In this document: in pieces, positions 46,989 through 55,831 of the stretch
Layout of the letters: each line of letters begins with the position of its first letter
Numbering within the stretch: position 1 is the stretch's first letter
Assembly: GCA_003214855.1 (NCBI GenBank)
Contig: QCLC01000007.1
Location: 20,726-84,725 of the forward strand
DNA: 64,000 nt
Reading direction: 5' to 3'
Source of the DNA: Prochlorococcus sp. AG-412-I05
GTDB taxonomy: Bacteria > Cyanobacteriota > Cyanobacteriia > PCC-6307 > Cyanobiaceae
Program-made: the position numbers and the translations under genes
The notes under the pieces: generated by a model
What the model was told of the DNA's origin: nothing
Databases searched by the model: none
What the model saw: the letters and a program-made list of their open reading frames with translations, nothing else

Positions 46989-47026
46989 ATGGTTTTTAGG
47001 CTCTGCCAGTATTGAAGCAAGGGTAA

Positions 47027-47133
47027 GCTGCGAATAGAGTTATTAAGCCTCATGGAAGAGGGTCTTGGCGGTATCAGATTGAACAAAACTGAGCATTTGT
47101 GTGAAATTCAAAATTTGGTGTCTTTGTATACAT
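47027..47133. repeat. 107-bp direct repeat, copy 1
   Basis: Copy 1 of an imperfect direct repeat; copy 2 begins 159 bp downstream at 47186. Both are exactly 107 bp, and a central stretch of more than 65 bases is identical. In one plus frame both copies read LR-[IM]-ELL-[ST]-L and then EEGLGGIRLNKTEH, so most differences are conservative. Copy 1 ends in GTG-N8-TAC (47118-47131). Confidence 0.85.
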
Positions 47134-47185
47134 TCTGAGCTCGGCTGATGTTCGCTGAGCTAGGGGTGTTGAGCAGTCAGGCCAC

Positions 47186-47292
47186 GCTGCGAATGGAGTT
47201 ATTAACCCTCATTGAAGAGGGTCTTGGCGGTATCAGATTGAACAAAACTGAGCATTTGTGTGAAATTCAAAATTTGGTGTTTATCGATACAT
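47186..47292. repeat. 107-bp direct repeat, copy 2
   Basis: Second copy of the 107-bp repeat, offset 159 bp from copy 1 with no indel between them. It also ends in GTG-N8-TAC (47277-47290), a one-mismatch version of the NtcA consensus. The plus-strand frame through this copy stays open to 47528 but drifts into arbitrary sequence, so it may be the remnant of a duplicated gene segment. The repeat lies in the shared upstream region of nirA and the siroheme genes. Confidence 0.85.
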
Positions 47293-47535
47293 CTAGGTGC
47301 ACAAGTTTCCTTCTTTATGGTTGCTGTCTATACATTTTTAAGGGATTTCAGTATTGGCGGCCTATCTCCCCCAACCAGCGGATTGTGCCTTGTCGGAGCA
47401 TTCTCCACACACGGTTCATGGCAGCTAAATCCCTTTCGAAGTCACTGTTGAAGGGTTTTGAGCGGTTTGCACCCTTTCTGCCCTGGCGACCACTCCTCCT
47501 TAACACAGTTTGCGACTGTGTTCGATAGCGACGGG
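47293..47535. other. Spacer between the 107-bp repeat and the siroheme genes
   Basis: About 240 bp with no family-like coding sequence. It must contain the promoter of the chelatase-cobA pair. Plus-strand frames read through it (from 47148 and from a TTG at 47458) but look arbitrary. Confidence 0.5.
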
Positions 47536-48243
47536 ATGCCATGGTTGCAGTCGACTATTAAGACTGGAATGACTTCAGCAGTTTCGGATGTCTTAGATCC
47601 GTGGCCGTTGTTACGAAAGCATGAGGAGGATGGTTGTAAGCGCGCTTTGCGTTTGATCGTGCATGGCCGTGCTGGTGGGTATGTTCCTTCTTGTGTGCGT
47701 TCTTTTGCTCTGCAGGTCGCGCAACGTCGTGGCACACCTGTGTTGGTAGAGGCCTTAACGGCTACTGATCGCCATGAGCAGAGTGCAGATCCTATTTGGC
47801 TGGTTCCTTTGTTGTTGCTGCCTGGTTCTCATGTTCGCGAGGATGTGCCGTTGATTCGTCAGCGACTTCAGCAACAGGGTGTGAACACCAGGTTGGTGCC
47901 TTTCTTGGGTGCCTGGCCCTCTTGGTGGCGATTGTTACAGGAGTGGGTGGAGCGTCAGGATTGTCGTCATGACTCTCTTGTTTTGGTTCACCATCCCCTT
48001 CGCCAGGGTGTTGCTCATCGCTATTTAAGTGTGCTGCAGCAGCGGCTGGCGTTGCCCATGCTTTCCTGGGACGACTGGCATGCTGATGTCGCTTCAGCGA
48101 AGGAGGCATCCACGCCTCTTTTTCTCGCCTTGGCGCCAATCCAGATGACGGAGACGCTGCGTGCTTCTGGGGTGATGACTTCCCTACTTGAGATTGAGTT
48201 ATTTCGATTGGGTTTGATTGATTTGCTGGCTGCATTGCCATGA
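47536..48243 (+). CDS. CbiX/SirB-type sirohydrochlorin chelatase
   Basis: Class II chelatase-like protein that probably inserts iron into sirohydrochlorin to make siroheme. The 235-residue protein has the N-terminal LRLIVHGRAGGYVPSCVRSFA with the metal-binding His (HG motif), a second half with DSLVLVHHPLRQGVAHRYLS, and a two-domain layout typical of CbiX. The ATG at 47536 is chosen; upstream frame residues look random. It overlaps cobA by 4 bp (ATGA), so the two steps from uroporphyrinogen III toward siroheme are coupled. A precorrin/cobalt role for vitamin B12 cannot be excluded. Confidence 0.75.
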   Translation: MPWLQSTIKTGMTSAVSDVLDPWPLLRKHEEDGCKRALRLIVHGRAGGYVPSCVRSFALQVAQRRGTPVLVEALTATDRHEQSADPIWLVPLLLLPGSHVREDVPLIRQRLQQQGVNTRLVPFLGAWPSWWRLLQEWVERQDCRHDSLVLVHHPLRQGVAHRYLSVLQQRLALPMLSWDDWHADVASAKEASTPLFLALAPIQMTETLRASGVMTSLLEIELFRLGLIDLLAALP

Positions 48244-49025
48244 GCTCCTTGGACTTTGGCACTGTGTATTTGGTGGGTGCAGGCCCTGGTGATCCTGATT
48301 TGCTCACACTGAAGGCTTATCGTCTGCTTCGACAATGCGGAGCCTTGGTTCACGATGCTCTGGTGCCTAAGGAAGTACTCGAGTTAGTGCCTGAGTCTTG
48401 TGAACGGCATTTTGTTGGTAAACGTCGAGAACGGCATTGGGTTCCACAGTCCAAGACAAATGAGTTGCTTGTTGAATTGGCTCAGACTCATTCCTGTGTA
48501 GTACGCCTAAAAGGTGGTGATCCTTTTCTGTTTGGGCGGGGTGGTGAGGAGGCCGCCTATTTGAAGAGACATGGGGTATCGGTGGAGGTGGTCCCTGGGA
48601 TTACAGCGGGGATGGCTGCGCCGGCCTATGTGGGTATTCCTCTGACCCATCGTTGTGGTGGTAGTTCTGTCACCTTTGTGACAGGTCACGAGAAGATCGA
48701 CAAACAGCGCCCTTCTGTGAATTGGAAGGATCTTGCTAGCGCAAGTGACAGTCTGGTGATTTATATGGGTTTGCATAACCTTGCTTATATCGTCGAAGAG
48801 TTGATTGCCGGTGGTCTGGATCCAGTTACGTCCGCAGCAATCATTCAACAGGGCACTGTCGTAGGTCAGCGCTACCTCAAAGCTCCCTTGGAAGAGTTGG
48901 TTCAAAGGGTGCAGAGCGAAGGGTTTGCAGCGCCGTCGATTGTGATTGTGGGTGCAGTAGTTGATGAACAGGTGGCAGAGTGTGCTCCTCAGCCGGCGGA
49001 GGTTGTGATGCCGATCAAGTCTTGA
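48240..49025 (+). CDS. cobA: Uroporphyrinogen-III C-methyltransferase
   Basis: S-adenosylmethionine-dependent enzyme that methylates uroporphyrinogen III twice to precorrin-2, the branch point to siroheme and B12. The 261-residue protein has VYLVGAGPGDPDLLTLKA at the N-terminus, VRLKGGDPFLFGRGGEEA, VPGITAGMAAPAYVGIPLTHR and a C-terminal PSIVIVGAVV, all standard for this family. It carries no CysG oxidase/chelatase domains; the adjacent chelatase supplies that step. It converges on ureC with a 42-bp gap. Confidence 0.96.
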   Translation: MSSLDFGTVYLVGAGPGDPDLLTLKAYRLLRQCGALVHDALVPKEVLELVPESCERHFVGKRRERHWVPQSKTNELLVELAQTHSCVVRLKGGDPFLFGRGGEEAAYLKRHGVSVEVVPGITAGMAAPAYVGIPLTHRCGGSSVTFVTGHEKIDKQRPSVNWKDLASASDSLVIYMGLHNLAYIVEELIAGGLDPVTSAAIIQQGTVVGQRYLKAPLEELVQRVQSEGFAAPSIVIVGAVVDEQVAECAPQPAEVVMPIKS

Positions 49026-49067
49026 TCTATTACTTCGCAACCTAAAGGTAGATGTTGAATTGAGCGC

Positions 49068-50792
49068 TTAAAGTAGGAGATATCGCTGGGCCATTGGTAG
49101 TTCTTCTGCTGGGTCGCAGGTGAGTAATTCGCCGTCGGCGAACACCTCGTAAGTTTGTGGATCTACCTCTACTTTTGGTAGTGAATTGTTGTTGTGCATT
49201 TCTGCTTTGCCGATCTTTCGTGTGTTCAGAACGGGAATGCAGGCACGTTGCAGCCCCAGCTTGTTTGGAAGATCTGTTTCGATGGCCGCTTGGCTCAGGA
49301 AGGTGAGGCAGCTGGGGGCAAGGGCTTTGCCGAATGCTGCAAACATTGGTCTGCCATGGACTGGTCCAGGTGTTGGAATTGAGGCATTTGCATCGCCCAT
49401 TTGCGCCCAGATGATTGACCCGCCCTTGATGACAAGTTCTGGCCGCACGCCGAAGAAGCCTGGCTTCCAGAGCACTAAGTCTGCCAGTTTGCCTACCTCT
49501 ACTGAGCCAACATGGTTGTCAATGCCGTGGGCAATGGCGGGGTTGATCGTTACCTTGGCGATGTAGCGCTTTAGGCGGTTGTTGTCGTTACGAGTGCCAC
49601 CTGGATTGGCAGCATCTTCTGGCAGAGGGCCTCTCTGAACTTTCATCTTGTGAGCGGTCTGGAATGTTCTTGTAATCACCTCTCCGACTCGTCCCATCGC
49701 TTGGGAATCACTGGCAATGATGCTGAAGGCACCGAGGTCGTGGAGAATATCTTCCGCAGCGATCGTTTCGCGACGGATGCGCGATTCGGCAAAGGCCACA
49801 TCTTCAGGAATCGCTGGATCTAGGTGGTGGCAAACCATGAGCATGTCGAGGTGCTCTTCCAGGGTGTTGCGGGTGTAAGGCCGGGTTGGATTTGTGGAGC
49901 TGGGCAGCACGTTGCTTTCACCACAGATACGGATGATGTCTGGTGCGTGGCCTCCACCGGCCCCTTCGGTATGGAAGGTGTGGATGGTGCGTCCACCGAT
50001 GGCTCGGATTGTGTCTTCTACAAAACCTGCTTCATTGAGCGTGTCTGTGTGGATGCAGACCTGGACATCGAAGCGATCGGCTACCGAAAGACAGCAGTCA
50101 ATAGCTGCTGGAGTGGTACCCCAGTCTTCGTGGAGTTTGAGGCCGCAGGCTCCGGCTCGCACTTGCTCCTCGAGAGCTTCAGCTGTACTGGCATTGCCTT
50201 TACCAAAGAAGCCAAGATTCATCGGCAATCCTTCGGCTGCTTGCAGCATGCGGCTGATGTGAAAGGCGCCAGGTGTACAGGTCGTGGCATTGGTGCCTGT
50301 TGCCGGACCTGTACCACCACCGAGCATGGTGGTCACGCCGCTAGCCAGGGCAGTCTCGATTTGCTGTGGGCAGATGAAATGGATGTGGCTATCGATGGCG
50401 CCGGCGGTCACGATGTGACCCTCTCCAGCAATGGCTTCAGTGCCTGGGCCGATCACAATGTCAATCCCGTCAGTGATGTCGGGATTGCCAGCCTTGCCGA
50501 TGGCAACGATCCGTCCGTCTCGCAGGCCGACATCTGCTTTGACGATCCCCCACCAGTCGAGGATCAGGGCATTGGTGATCACGGTGTCAACAGCACCATT
50601 GGCGCGGGATTGCTGGGATTGCCCCATGCCGTCGCGGATCACTTTCCCTCCTCCGAATTTGACTTCTTCGCCGTAGGTGGTGAAATCGCGTTCCACCTCC
50701 AGGATTAACTCGGTATCTGCTAGGCGTATGCGGTCGCCTGTGGTGGGGCCGTAGGTTTCGGCGTAGGCCTGGCGATCCATCCGGTAGGCCAT
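49068..50792 (-). CDS. ureC: Urease alpha subunit
   Basis: Catalytic subunit of urease, which hydrolyses urea to ammonia and carbamate with a dinuclear nickel site. The 574-residue protein has nickel-binding His136/His138 in DSHIHF, the carbamylated Lys219 in GLKLHEDWG, further His ligands in the HTDTLNE and [16 protein letters not shown] segments, and the flap motif MVCHHLD. It ends the ureDABC operon, with 36 bp between the ureB stop and its ATG. A second ATG four codons in is equally possible. Confidence 0.98.
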   Translation of the reverse strand: MAYRMDRQAYAETYGPTTGDRIRLADTELILEVERDFTTYGEEVKFGGGKVIRDGMGQSQQSRANGAVDTVITNALILDWWGIVKADVGLRDGRIVAIGKAGNPDITDGIDIVIGPGTEAIAGEGHIVTAGAIDSHIHFICPQQIETALASGVTTMLGGGTGPATGTNATTCTPGAFHISRMLQAAEGLPMNLGFFGKGNASTAEALEEQVRAGACGLKLHEDWGTTPAAIDCCLSVADRFDVQVCIHTDTLNEAGFVEDTIRAIGGRTIHTFHTEGAGGGHAPDIIRICGESNVLPSSTNPTRPYTRNTLEEHLDMLMVCHHLDPAIPEDVAFAESRIRRETIAAEDILHDLGAFSIIASDSQAMGRVGEVITRTFQTAHKMKVQRGPLPEDAANPGGTRNDNNRLKRYIAKVTINPAIAHGIDNHVGSVEVGKLADLVLWKPGFFGVRPELVIKGGSIIWAQMGDANASIPTPGPVHGRPMFAAFGKALAPSCLTFLSQAAIETDLPNKLGLQRACIPVLNTRKIGKAEMHNNNSLPKVEVDPQTYEVFADGELLTCDPAEELPMAQRYLLL

Positions 50793-50828
50793 AGCAATGC
50801 AGCGAAAGGGACGAGGTGTAGAAGCAGT

Positions 50829-51146
50829 TCAGTCGAGTGGTCCGTTGACCAGACCGTTGAAACCAAAAACCTTGCGGTGACCAGCAAGGGCAACCAGGCG
50901 GACGTCACGTTCGTCGCCGGGTTCGAAGCGGATCGCTGTTCCAGCAGGGATGTCCAATCGGTGCCCTCGTGCAGCATCACGATCGAAGTGCAGAGCTGTA
51001 TTGGTCTCGAAAAAGTGAAAGTGCGAGCCAACTTGGATCGGTCGATCGCCACTATTGGCCACGCGCAGGGTGAGGGTTGGCCGGTTGCTGTTGAGTTCAA
51101 GCGTGCCCGGTTCAGGAATCAGTTCACCGGGGATTAGCGGAGGCAT
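50829..51146 (-). CDS. ureB: Urease beta subunit
   Basis: Structural subunit of the (alpha beta gamma)3 urease. The 105-residue protein starts [20 protein letters not shown] and has the family core [21 protein letters not shown] and [20 protein letters not shown]. Its start lies 9 bp after the ureA stop and its stop 36 bp before ureC. The length matches free-standing UreB; there is no fusion with UreA. Confidence 0.97.
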   Translation of the reverse strand: MPPLIPGELIPEPGTLELNSNRPTLTLRVANSGDRPIQVGSHFHFFETNTALHFDRDAARGHRLDIPAGTAIRFEPGDERDVRLVALAGHRKVFGFNGLVNGPLD

Positions 51147-51155
51147 GGGGATTTT

Positions 51156-51458
51156 TTAGCGGATGGGGTCGTGGAGGGTGACCAATTTGGTGCCGTCCTT
51201 AAAGACGGCTTCGATTTGCACCTCCGGGATCAGTTCGGGCACACCGTCCATCACCTGATCGCGACGCAGCCAGGTGCTGCCTTCAGCCATCAGCTCCGCG
51301 ACGGATTGGCCGTCACGAGCGCCTTCGATGACAAGGAAGCTGAGCCAGGCCAAGGCTTCGGGGTGGTTGAGCCGCAGGCCGCGATTGAGGCGTCGTTCTG
51401 CAAGCAGGGCAGCGGTGACGATCAGGAGTTTGTCTTTTTCCTGGGGGCTGAGGTGCAT
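51156..51458 (-). CDS. ureA: Urease gamma subunit
   Basis: Small structural urease subunit of 100 residues, starting [20 protein letters not shown] and containing [21 protein letters not shown] and the C-terminal [20 protein letters not shown]. It is complete and follows ureD with a 69-bp gap, then ureB with 9 bp. GC is slightly above the window average, as for the whole urease operon. Confidence 0.97.
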   Translation of the reverse strand: MHLSPQEKDKLLIVTAALLAERRLNRGLRLNHPEALAWLSFLVIEGARDGQSVAELMAEGSTWLRRDQVMDGVPELIPEVQIEAVFKDGTKLVTLHDPIR

Positions 51459-51527
51459 GGAAGCCAGGAGTTCAATTCAGTCTGGCGAGGCAACAGGCGG
51501 CTGATGGTTCTTTGTGAACCTTTCTTT

Positions 51528-52436
51528 TTAGAACGTTCCCTCCTCTTGCAGGGGCCATTCTCGTGGGGGTTGAGGAATGCTTAGCTGCCGCAGCTGGCGA
51601 GTACGGGCCCAGAGGCGGGAAAACCATTGGCGTGCGGCTTGACTTGATGGCCCTATATATCGGGCCACTAAGCCTTGATCGAGACCACCACAAGCCATCG
51701 AACCTTCTAGGTTTGCGCGATCTGTTCGACAGTTCTTCAGAAGTGTCTCCATCACTTCGGCAGTCAGGGGATCCGGTGCGGCCCAAACAAACGATCCGAA
51801 CACGGGCTTTGTTCCCATGCCGTGCAAACTCTGCAGCACTTCGCTGTTGAGCTCGAGTTGATCGACTAGTTCCCATTGACGACCAATCGGGGTTTGTCGG
51901 CAGATCTCCAGGCTTGACCTCCAGGCGCCTTCGCTCAGTGTTTCTCCTGCAGCTGTGCGACCTAGGCGCACCACTTCGGCACAGAGAAAACTGGCTTTTG
52001 GTTGCAGTTCGACTTGCATCCGTTGCTTGTAGAGGCCTCCTTGAAAAACCACGAGCTCTTGGGGCAACCATTCCAGGTCAGCATTGGTGGCTAGTTCGAA
52101 GTGACACTCTTGACTTGCCCAGCGGCCTTTGGGGTGTTGTTTGGAGCGGCCTACGGAGCCATAGACCTTCTGGGCAGCCACACTCGTGACCAGGCCGCGG
52201 CTGTCTGCTTCAGCTTTGACCTTCACACTGAGCTGATCTCCTCCGACCAAACCCCCTGCGGTGTGGAGTAAGGGCAGTTGACAGCGGCCGTCATCATCAA
52301 GCTTGGCACGTTGCAGCTTTAATGGAGCCGTGCATTGGCTCTGATGCACGGTGAGCCGGGATTGAAGATCGTCTGCCGTAGTTTTGCTGATCAGTTGAAG
52401 GGAACATTGGCCGTGCCAGGGTCTATCGCCAGTCAT
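51528..52436 (-). CDS. ureD: Urease accessory protein UreD
   Basis: Scaffold chaperone that, with UreF and UreG, helps insert nickel and carbamylate the active-site Lys of urease. The protein, 302 residues from this start, has the UreD core GGLVGGDQLSVKVKAEADSR, VTSVAAQKVYGSVGRS and EWLPQELVVFQGG. A GTG at 52484 would extend it 16 residues but lies only 2 bp from the divergent ureE ATG; I therefore prefer the ATG at 52436, which begins MTGDRPWHGQCSLQLIS like related UreD proteins. It is the first gene of ureDABC. Confidence 0.93.
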   Translation of the reverse strand: MTGDRPWHGQCSLQLISKTTADDLQSRLTVHQSQCTAPLKLQRAKLDDDGRCQLPLLHTAGGLVGGDQLSVKVKAEADSRGLVTSVAAQKVYGSVGRSKQHPKGRWASQECHFELATNADLEWLPQELVVFQGGLYKQRMQVELQPKASFLCAEVVRLGRTAAGETLSEGAWRSSLEICRQTPIGRQWELVDQLELNSEVLQSLHGMGTKPVFGSFVWAAPDPLTAEVMETLLKNCRTDRANLEGSMACGGLDQGLVARYIGPSSQAARQWFSRLWARTRQLRQLSIPQPPREWPLQEEGTF

Positions 52437-52486
52437 CGGAGCACGCTGTGATCGAGCACGGTTTAACTCTTTAGCAACACTCACGG

Positions 52487-53032
52487 ATGGAGCAGTTGCC
52501 GTTTGGCAGCCTTTTGGTCATGAGCTTGGTCGATTTTCCTTCTCTCGATACTGTTCCGGTGCTTACCCGCAGGCTTGATGCTGTTGGGGTTGAGGCTTGC
52601 ATGCAGTTGCCTCTCACTGCTGAAGAACGCACCCGTTTGCGAGGGCTGCGATGCACGGCTTGTGGTCAGTCCGTCTTATTGCAATTGCCGCGGCAGGGCC
52701 CATTGCAGCCTGGAGAAAGTTTGGCTGCGGCAGAAGGTCCTGTTTTGGTGAGGGTGGACGCTGCTCCTGAGAAACTGTTGGTGGTGAGGGCTCCTTCAGA
52801 ACTGGCTCTGCTTGAGGCGGCTTATCACTTGGGTAATCGTCACGTGGCACTAGAGCTACGTACGAAGCAGCTGCGTTTGCTAGATGATCCTGTCTTAGCC
52901 GATCTGCTACGGGTGCGTGGCTTGGCTCTGGAGTCTCTGATGGAGCCATTTTATCCGGAGCCTGGGGCCTATCAAGGCGTCCATAGCCATGATCACCAGC
53001 CCATTGATGGGCAGCAACAACGTCATTACTGA
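52487..53032 (+). CDS. ureE: Urease accessory protein UreE (nickel metallochaperone)
   Basis: Delivers nickel to apo-urease. The 181-residue protein has the UreE N-terminal fold, the central AYHLGNRHVALEL with a conserved metal-binding His, and a short His-rich tail (VHSHDHQPI...RHY). The start is either ATG 52487 or ATG 52520 (MSLVDFPSLD), which would leave more room for the divergent ureD promoter. It overlaps ureF by one base (TGATG) and is the first gene of ureEFG. Confidence 0.93.
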   Translation: MEQLPFGSLLVMSLVDFPSLDTVPVLTRRLDAVGVEACMQLPLTAEERTRLRGLRCTACGQSVLLQLPRQGPLQPGESLAAAEGPVLVRVDAAPEKLLVVRAPSELALLEAAYHLGNRHVALELRTKQLRLLDDPVLADLLRVRGLALESLMEPFYPEPGAYQGVHSHDHQPIDGQQQRHY

Positions 53033-53715
53033 TGAGCAGTCTCGCTTTGCTTCAGCTTGTTAGCCCGGCTTTGCCGGTGGGTGCGTTCAGTTATTCGGAG
53101 GGTTTGGAACTGCTGGTGCAGCGAGAGCAGCTTCAGGATCGAGCAACTTTGGCAAGTTGGTTGGAGGCGGAGCTCAGTCGCGGGCAGGTCATCATCGAAG
53201 CTGCTGCTTTGCGTCCCCTGCGTCAGTCCCTCAGCCAATGGAAGGTGAGTGATGAGCAGGGCAAAGTTGACCATGGCACTGACGTGCGCGATTGGGCTCA
53301 ATGGTTGATTGCACTGCGAGATGCGGCTGAAGTCAGAGCGCAGCAGCAGCAAATGGGTCGCTCTCTATTGCAGTTATTAGCCGATCTGGGTCATCCTCTC
53401 CCTGATGGAGGAGTGGATTTTGGTTGGCCAGTGGCGTGGGCTTGGGCTGGTTTGTCTTGGGAGATAACGCCTTTGGAGGTTGTGCAGGGTTACCTGTTTG
53501 GTTGGGTGGCTAATCAGCTCAGTGCGGCCGTGCGTCTTGTTCCGCTGGGGCCAACTGAGGCACAACGGTTGCAACGTCAGCTTCAGCCGCTGATTGAAAT
53601 GCAGGCCATTAGCTTGCTTGATGTGGATCCACAGCAGCTTTGGTGCGGAGGAGTGGGTTCTGCTATTGCCCAGCTCTCCCATGCTGAGCTTTATTCCCGA
53701 TTATTCCGGAGCTGA
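53032..53715 (+). CDS. ureF: Urease accessory protein UreF
   Basis: Member of the UreDFG activation complex; it regulates the GTPase UreG during nickel insertion. The 227-residue, mostly helical protein begins [20 protein letters not shown], contains the family segment [16 protein letters not shown] and the late [19 protein letters not shown]. It overlaps ureE and ureG by one base each (TGATG), indicating translational coupling. Confidence 0.95.
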   Translation: MSSLALLQLVSPALPVGAFSYSEGLELLVQREQLQDRATLASWLEAELSRGQVIIEAAALRPLRQSLSQWKVSDEQGKVDHGTDVRDWAQWLIALRDAAEVRAQQQQMGRSLLQLLADLGHPLPDGGVDFGWPVAWAWAGLSWEITPLEVVQGYLFGWVANQLSAAVRLVPLGPTEAQRLQRQLQPLIEMQAISLLDVDPQQLWCGGVGSAIAQLSHAELYSRLFRS

Positions 53716-54329
53716 TGAGTAGCAAACTGCGCTTAGGTGTGGCTGGCCCGGTGGGTTCGGGTAAGACAGCTCTAGTGGAGGCAATCTGTCGCCGTCTACG
53801 AGATCAATTGCAATTAGCAGTTGTCACAAATGACATCTATACCCAGGAAGATGCAGAGTTCTTGACGCGTGTTGGAGCTCTTGAGCCAGAGCGTATTCGC
53901 GGAGTGGAAACAGGCGGTTGTCCTCATACTGCTATTCGTGAGGATTGTTCGATTAATCGCGCGGCGGTAGAAGATCTGGAGCGAAATTTTCCAGATCTTG
54001 ATGTTGTGCTTGTTGAGAGTGGTGGCGATAATCTTGCCGCCAGCTTCAGTCCAGAATTGGTGGACCTTTGCATCTATGTGATTGATGTGGCGGCTGGCGA
54101 CAAGATCCCTCGCAAGGGTGGCCCTGGGATTACACGCTCGGATTTATTGGTGATCAACAAGATTGATCTCGCTGTCCATGTAGGGGCCAACTTGGAGGTG
54201 ATGGAGCGCGATACGACGCGGATGCGGGGAGAGCGCCCTTGGTGTTTCACCAACTTGCGGAGCGGCGATGGCCTGGAGAGTGTGCTGCAATTTTTGTTGC
54301 AACAGATACCAAATCGACCTGAGCAATGA
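53715..54329 (+). CDS. ureG: Urease accessory protein UreG (GTPase)
   Basis: GTPase that powers nickel delivery to urease. The 204-residue protein has the P-loop GPVGSGKT (residues 11-18), the [13 protein letters not shown] and [20 protein letters not shown] segments, the Cys-Pro-His nickel motif within the latter, the G3 region [12 protein letters not shown] and the G4 NKID. It is the last gene of ureEFG. The ATG overlaps the ureF stop by one base; urtA begins 111 bp downstream under its own promoter. Confidence 0.97.
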   Translation: MSSKLRLGVAGPVGSGKTALVEAICRRLRDQLQLAVVTNDIYTQEDAEFLTRVGALEPERIRGVETGGCPHTAIREDCSINRAAVEDLERNFPDLDVVLVESGGDNLAASFSPELVDLCIYVIDVAAGDKIPRKGGPGITRSDLLVINKIDLAVHVGANLEVMERDTTRMRGERPWCFTNLRSGDGLESVLQFLLQQIPNRPEQ

Positions 54330-54346
54330 TCAGCGCAAAGGGCTTT

Positions 54347-54360
54347 GTATCATTCACTAC
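54347..54360 (+). promoter_or_regulatory. Perfect NtcA-binding site upstream of urtA
   Basis: The sequence is GTA-N8-TAC exactly. A TAN3T -10 element (TACGTT) begins 22 bases after the site, at 54383-54388, the standard geometry of class II NtcA-activated cyanobacterial promoters. The site lies 80 bp upstream of the urtA ATG. It indicates that urea uptake is induced on nitrogen limitation. Confidence 0.85.
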
Positions 54361-54382
54361 AGAATCATGCCTGGCTGATCTT

Positions 54383-54388
54383 TACGTT
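54383..54388 (+). promoter_or_regulatory. -10 box of the NtcA-dependent urtA promoter
   Basis: TACGTT fits TAN3T at the correct distance (22 bp) from the NtcA site. Transcription should begin about 54395-54400, giving a leader of roughly 40-45 bases before the urtA ATG at 54441. Confidence 0.7.
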
Positions 54389-54440
54389 CCCCAAGCCGCC
54401 CGAATAGGCGTGCTCCATATTCTGCCTATCTACGGTTTCG

Positions 54441-55733
54441 ATGAACGTTTCATTCTCAAAGCGCCTTGTGGCTGGCTTCGCCGCAACCGCCGTTGGTGTC
54501 AGCATTACGGCTTGCGGTGGTGGTGATAAAACTGCTAACACCGATTTCGACGACACGGTCACGGTTGGTATTCTCCATTCCTTAAGTGGCACGATGGCCA
54601 TCTCGGAGTCCACCCTTGTGGACACAGAGAAAATGGCGATTGAAGAGATCAACGCTGCCGGTGGAGTTGAAGTTGATGGCAAGAAATACAAGATTGACTA
54701 CATCGTTGAAGATGGCGCTTCTGATTGGCCAACCTTCGCTGAGAAATCTGAGAAGCTGATCGATCAGGACAAGGTGCCTGTTGTCTTTGGTGGTTGGACG
54801 TCGGCAAGTCGTAAGGCCATGCTGCCGGTTTATGAATCGAAGAATGCATTCCTCTATTACCCGATTCAGTACGAAGGCCAGGAGTGCTCCAATAACATCT
54901 TCTACACAGGTGCGACTCCGAATCAGCAGTCGGAGCCTGCAACCAAGTTCATGTTCGAGAAGTCGCCTGCTGCTGGCAAGCCCTTCTTCCTTGTAGGTTC
55001 TGATTACGTTTTCCCTCGCACCTCCAACACCATCACTAAGGAGCAGGTCAAAGCTCTGGGTGGAAAAGTTGTTGGAGAGGATTATTTGCCCCTCGGCAAC
55101 ACTGAAGTGGCGCCGATCATCGCCAAGATCAAGAAGGCATTGCCTGACGGTGGTGTGATCATCAACACCCTCAATGGTGACCAGAACGTCGCTTTCTTTA
55201 AGCAGATTCAGGATGCCGGACTTACTCCTGACAATGGCTACTACGTGATGAGCTATTCCATCGCGGAAGAAGAGATCAGCACGATCGGGCCTGAGTTCCT
55301 TGAGGGACACTATGGGGCTTGGAATTACATGATGTCGATTGATACACCTGCTTCGAAGAAGTTTGCATCTGACTTCAAGGCCAAATATGGCAAGGACCGT
55401 CAGGTTGCTGACCCTCAGGAGTCTGCTTACAACATGGTGTATCTGTGGAAAGCTGCGGTCGAGAAGGCCAATAGCTTTGATGACGACAAGGTACGTGAAG
55501 CTTTGATCGGAATTAAGTTTGATGCGCCTCAGGGCCCTGTGACAGTGATGCCAAACCATCACCTGTCTCAGACCGTACGTATCGGCAAGATCACCAAAGA
55601 TGGTCAGTTCGAGATTCTTGAAGAGACAGATGGCCCTGTGGCTCCACAGGCTTGGAACCAGTTCGAGCCAAGTTCCAAGGGCTTTGCTTGCGATTGGACT
55701 GACGCCAACAAAGGCGAGAAGTACAAGCTTTGA
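54441..55733 (+). CDS. urtA: Urea ABC transporter, substrate-binding lipoprotein
   Basis: Periplasmic urea receptor. The 430-residue protein has a lipoprotein signal peptide with lipobox ITAC (Cys25) followed by a Gly-rich linker. A Leu/Ile/Val-binding-protein fold follows, starting at VGILHSLSGTMAISEST, with the UrtA segments FGGWTSASRKAMLPVYE and LFYPIQYEG-like LYYPIQYEG that contact urea. The start MNVSFSKRLV is basic as expected. An NtcA promoter precedes it, and two hairpins follow it before urtB, which fits a higher level of UrtA than of the permease. Confidence 0.97.
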   Translation: MNVSFSKRLVAGFAATAVGVSITACGGGDKTANTDFDDTVTVGILHSLSGTMAISESTLVDTEKMAIEEINAAGGVEVDGKKYKIDYIVEDGASDWPTFAEKSEKLIDQDKVPVVFGGWTSASRKAMLPVYESKNAFLYYPIQYEGQECSNNIFYTGATPNQQSEPATKFMFEKSPAAGKPFFLVGSDYVFPRTSNTITKEQVKALGGKVVGEDYLPLGNTEVAPIIAKIKKALPDGGVIINTLNGDQNVAFFKQIQDAGLTPDNGYYVMSYSIAEEEISTIGPEFLEGHYGAWNYMMSIDTPASKKFASDFKAKYGKDRQVADPQESAYNMVYLWKAAVEKANSFDDDKVREALIGIKFDAPQGPVTVMPNHHLSQTVRIGKITKDGQFEILEETDGPVAPQAWNQFEPSSKGFACDWTDANKGEKYKL

Positions 55734-55740
55734 ATACTTT

Positions 55741-55764
55741 GCCAAGGCGTTTTTCCGCTTTGGC
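55741..55764 (+). promoter_or_regulatory. Hairpin 1 in the urtA-urtB spacer
   Basis: The arms 55741-55749 and 55756-55764 pair over nine bases with one G-U pair, around a six-base loop that is five T plus one C. It starts eight bases after the urtA stop. Together with the stronger second hairpin it may protect the upstream mRNA or partly end transcription. Confidence 0.6.
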
Positions 55765-55772
55765 ATTGTTTG

Positions 55773-55798
55773 GGAGGAGTCCGGAAACGGGCTCCTCC
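55773..55798 (+). terminator. Strong hairpin 2, possible partial terminator between urtA and urtB
   Basis: The arms 55773-55783 and 55788-55798 form eleven pairs with one G-U and close on a GAAA tetraloop. The hairpin is GC-rich. A run of T (TTT, then later TTTTTT interrupted by CGTCG) follows at 55799-55813. This is the typical position for attenuation or mRNA stabilisation after a substrate-binding-protein gene. Since urtB starts at 55832, full termination would silence the permease, so partial read-through is likely. Confidence 0.72.
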
Positions 55799-55831
55799 TT
55801 TCGTCGTTTTTTCGGTCTCTGATCTTCGCTC

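Noticed and set aside
47148-47528. 126-codon frame beginning in the 107-bp repeat
   Set aside because: After the repeat it reads as arbitrary sequence, so I treat it as repeat debris, not a gene.
54330-54346. Search for a terminator after ureG
   Set aside because: No stem-loop with a T run is seen; the urtA promoter begins almost at once, so read-through from ureEFG is possible.
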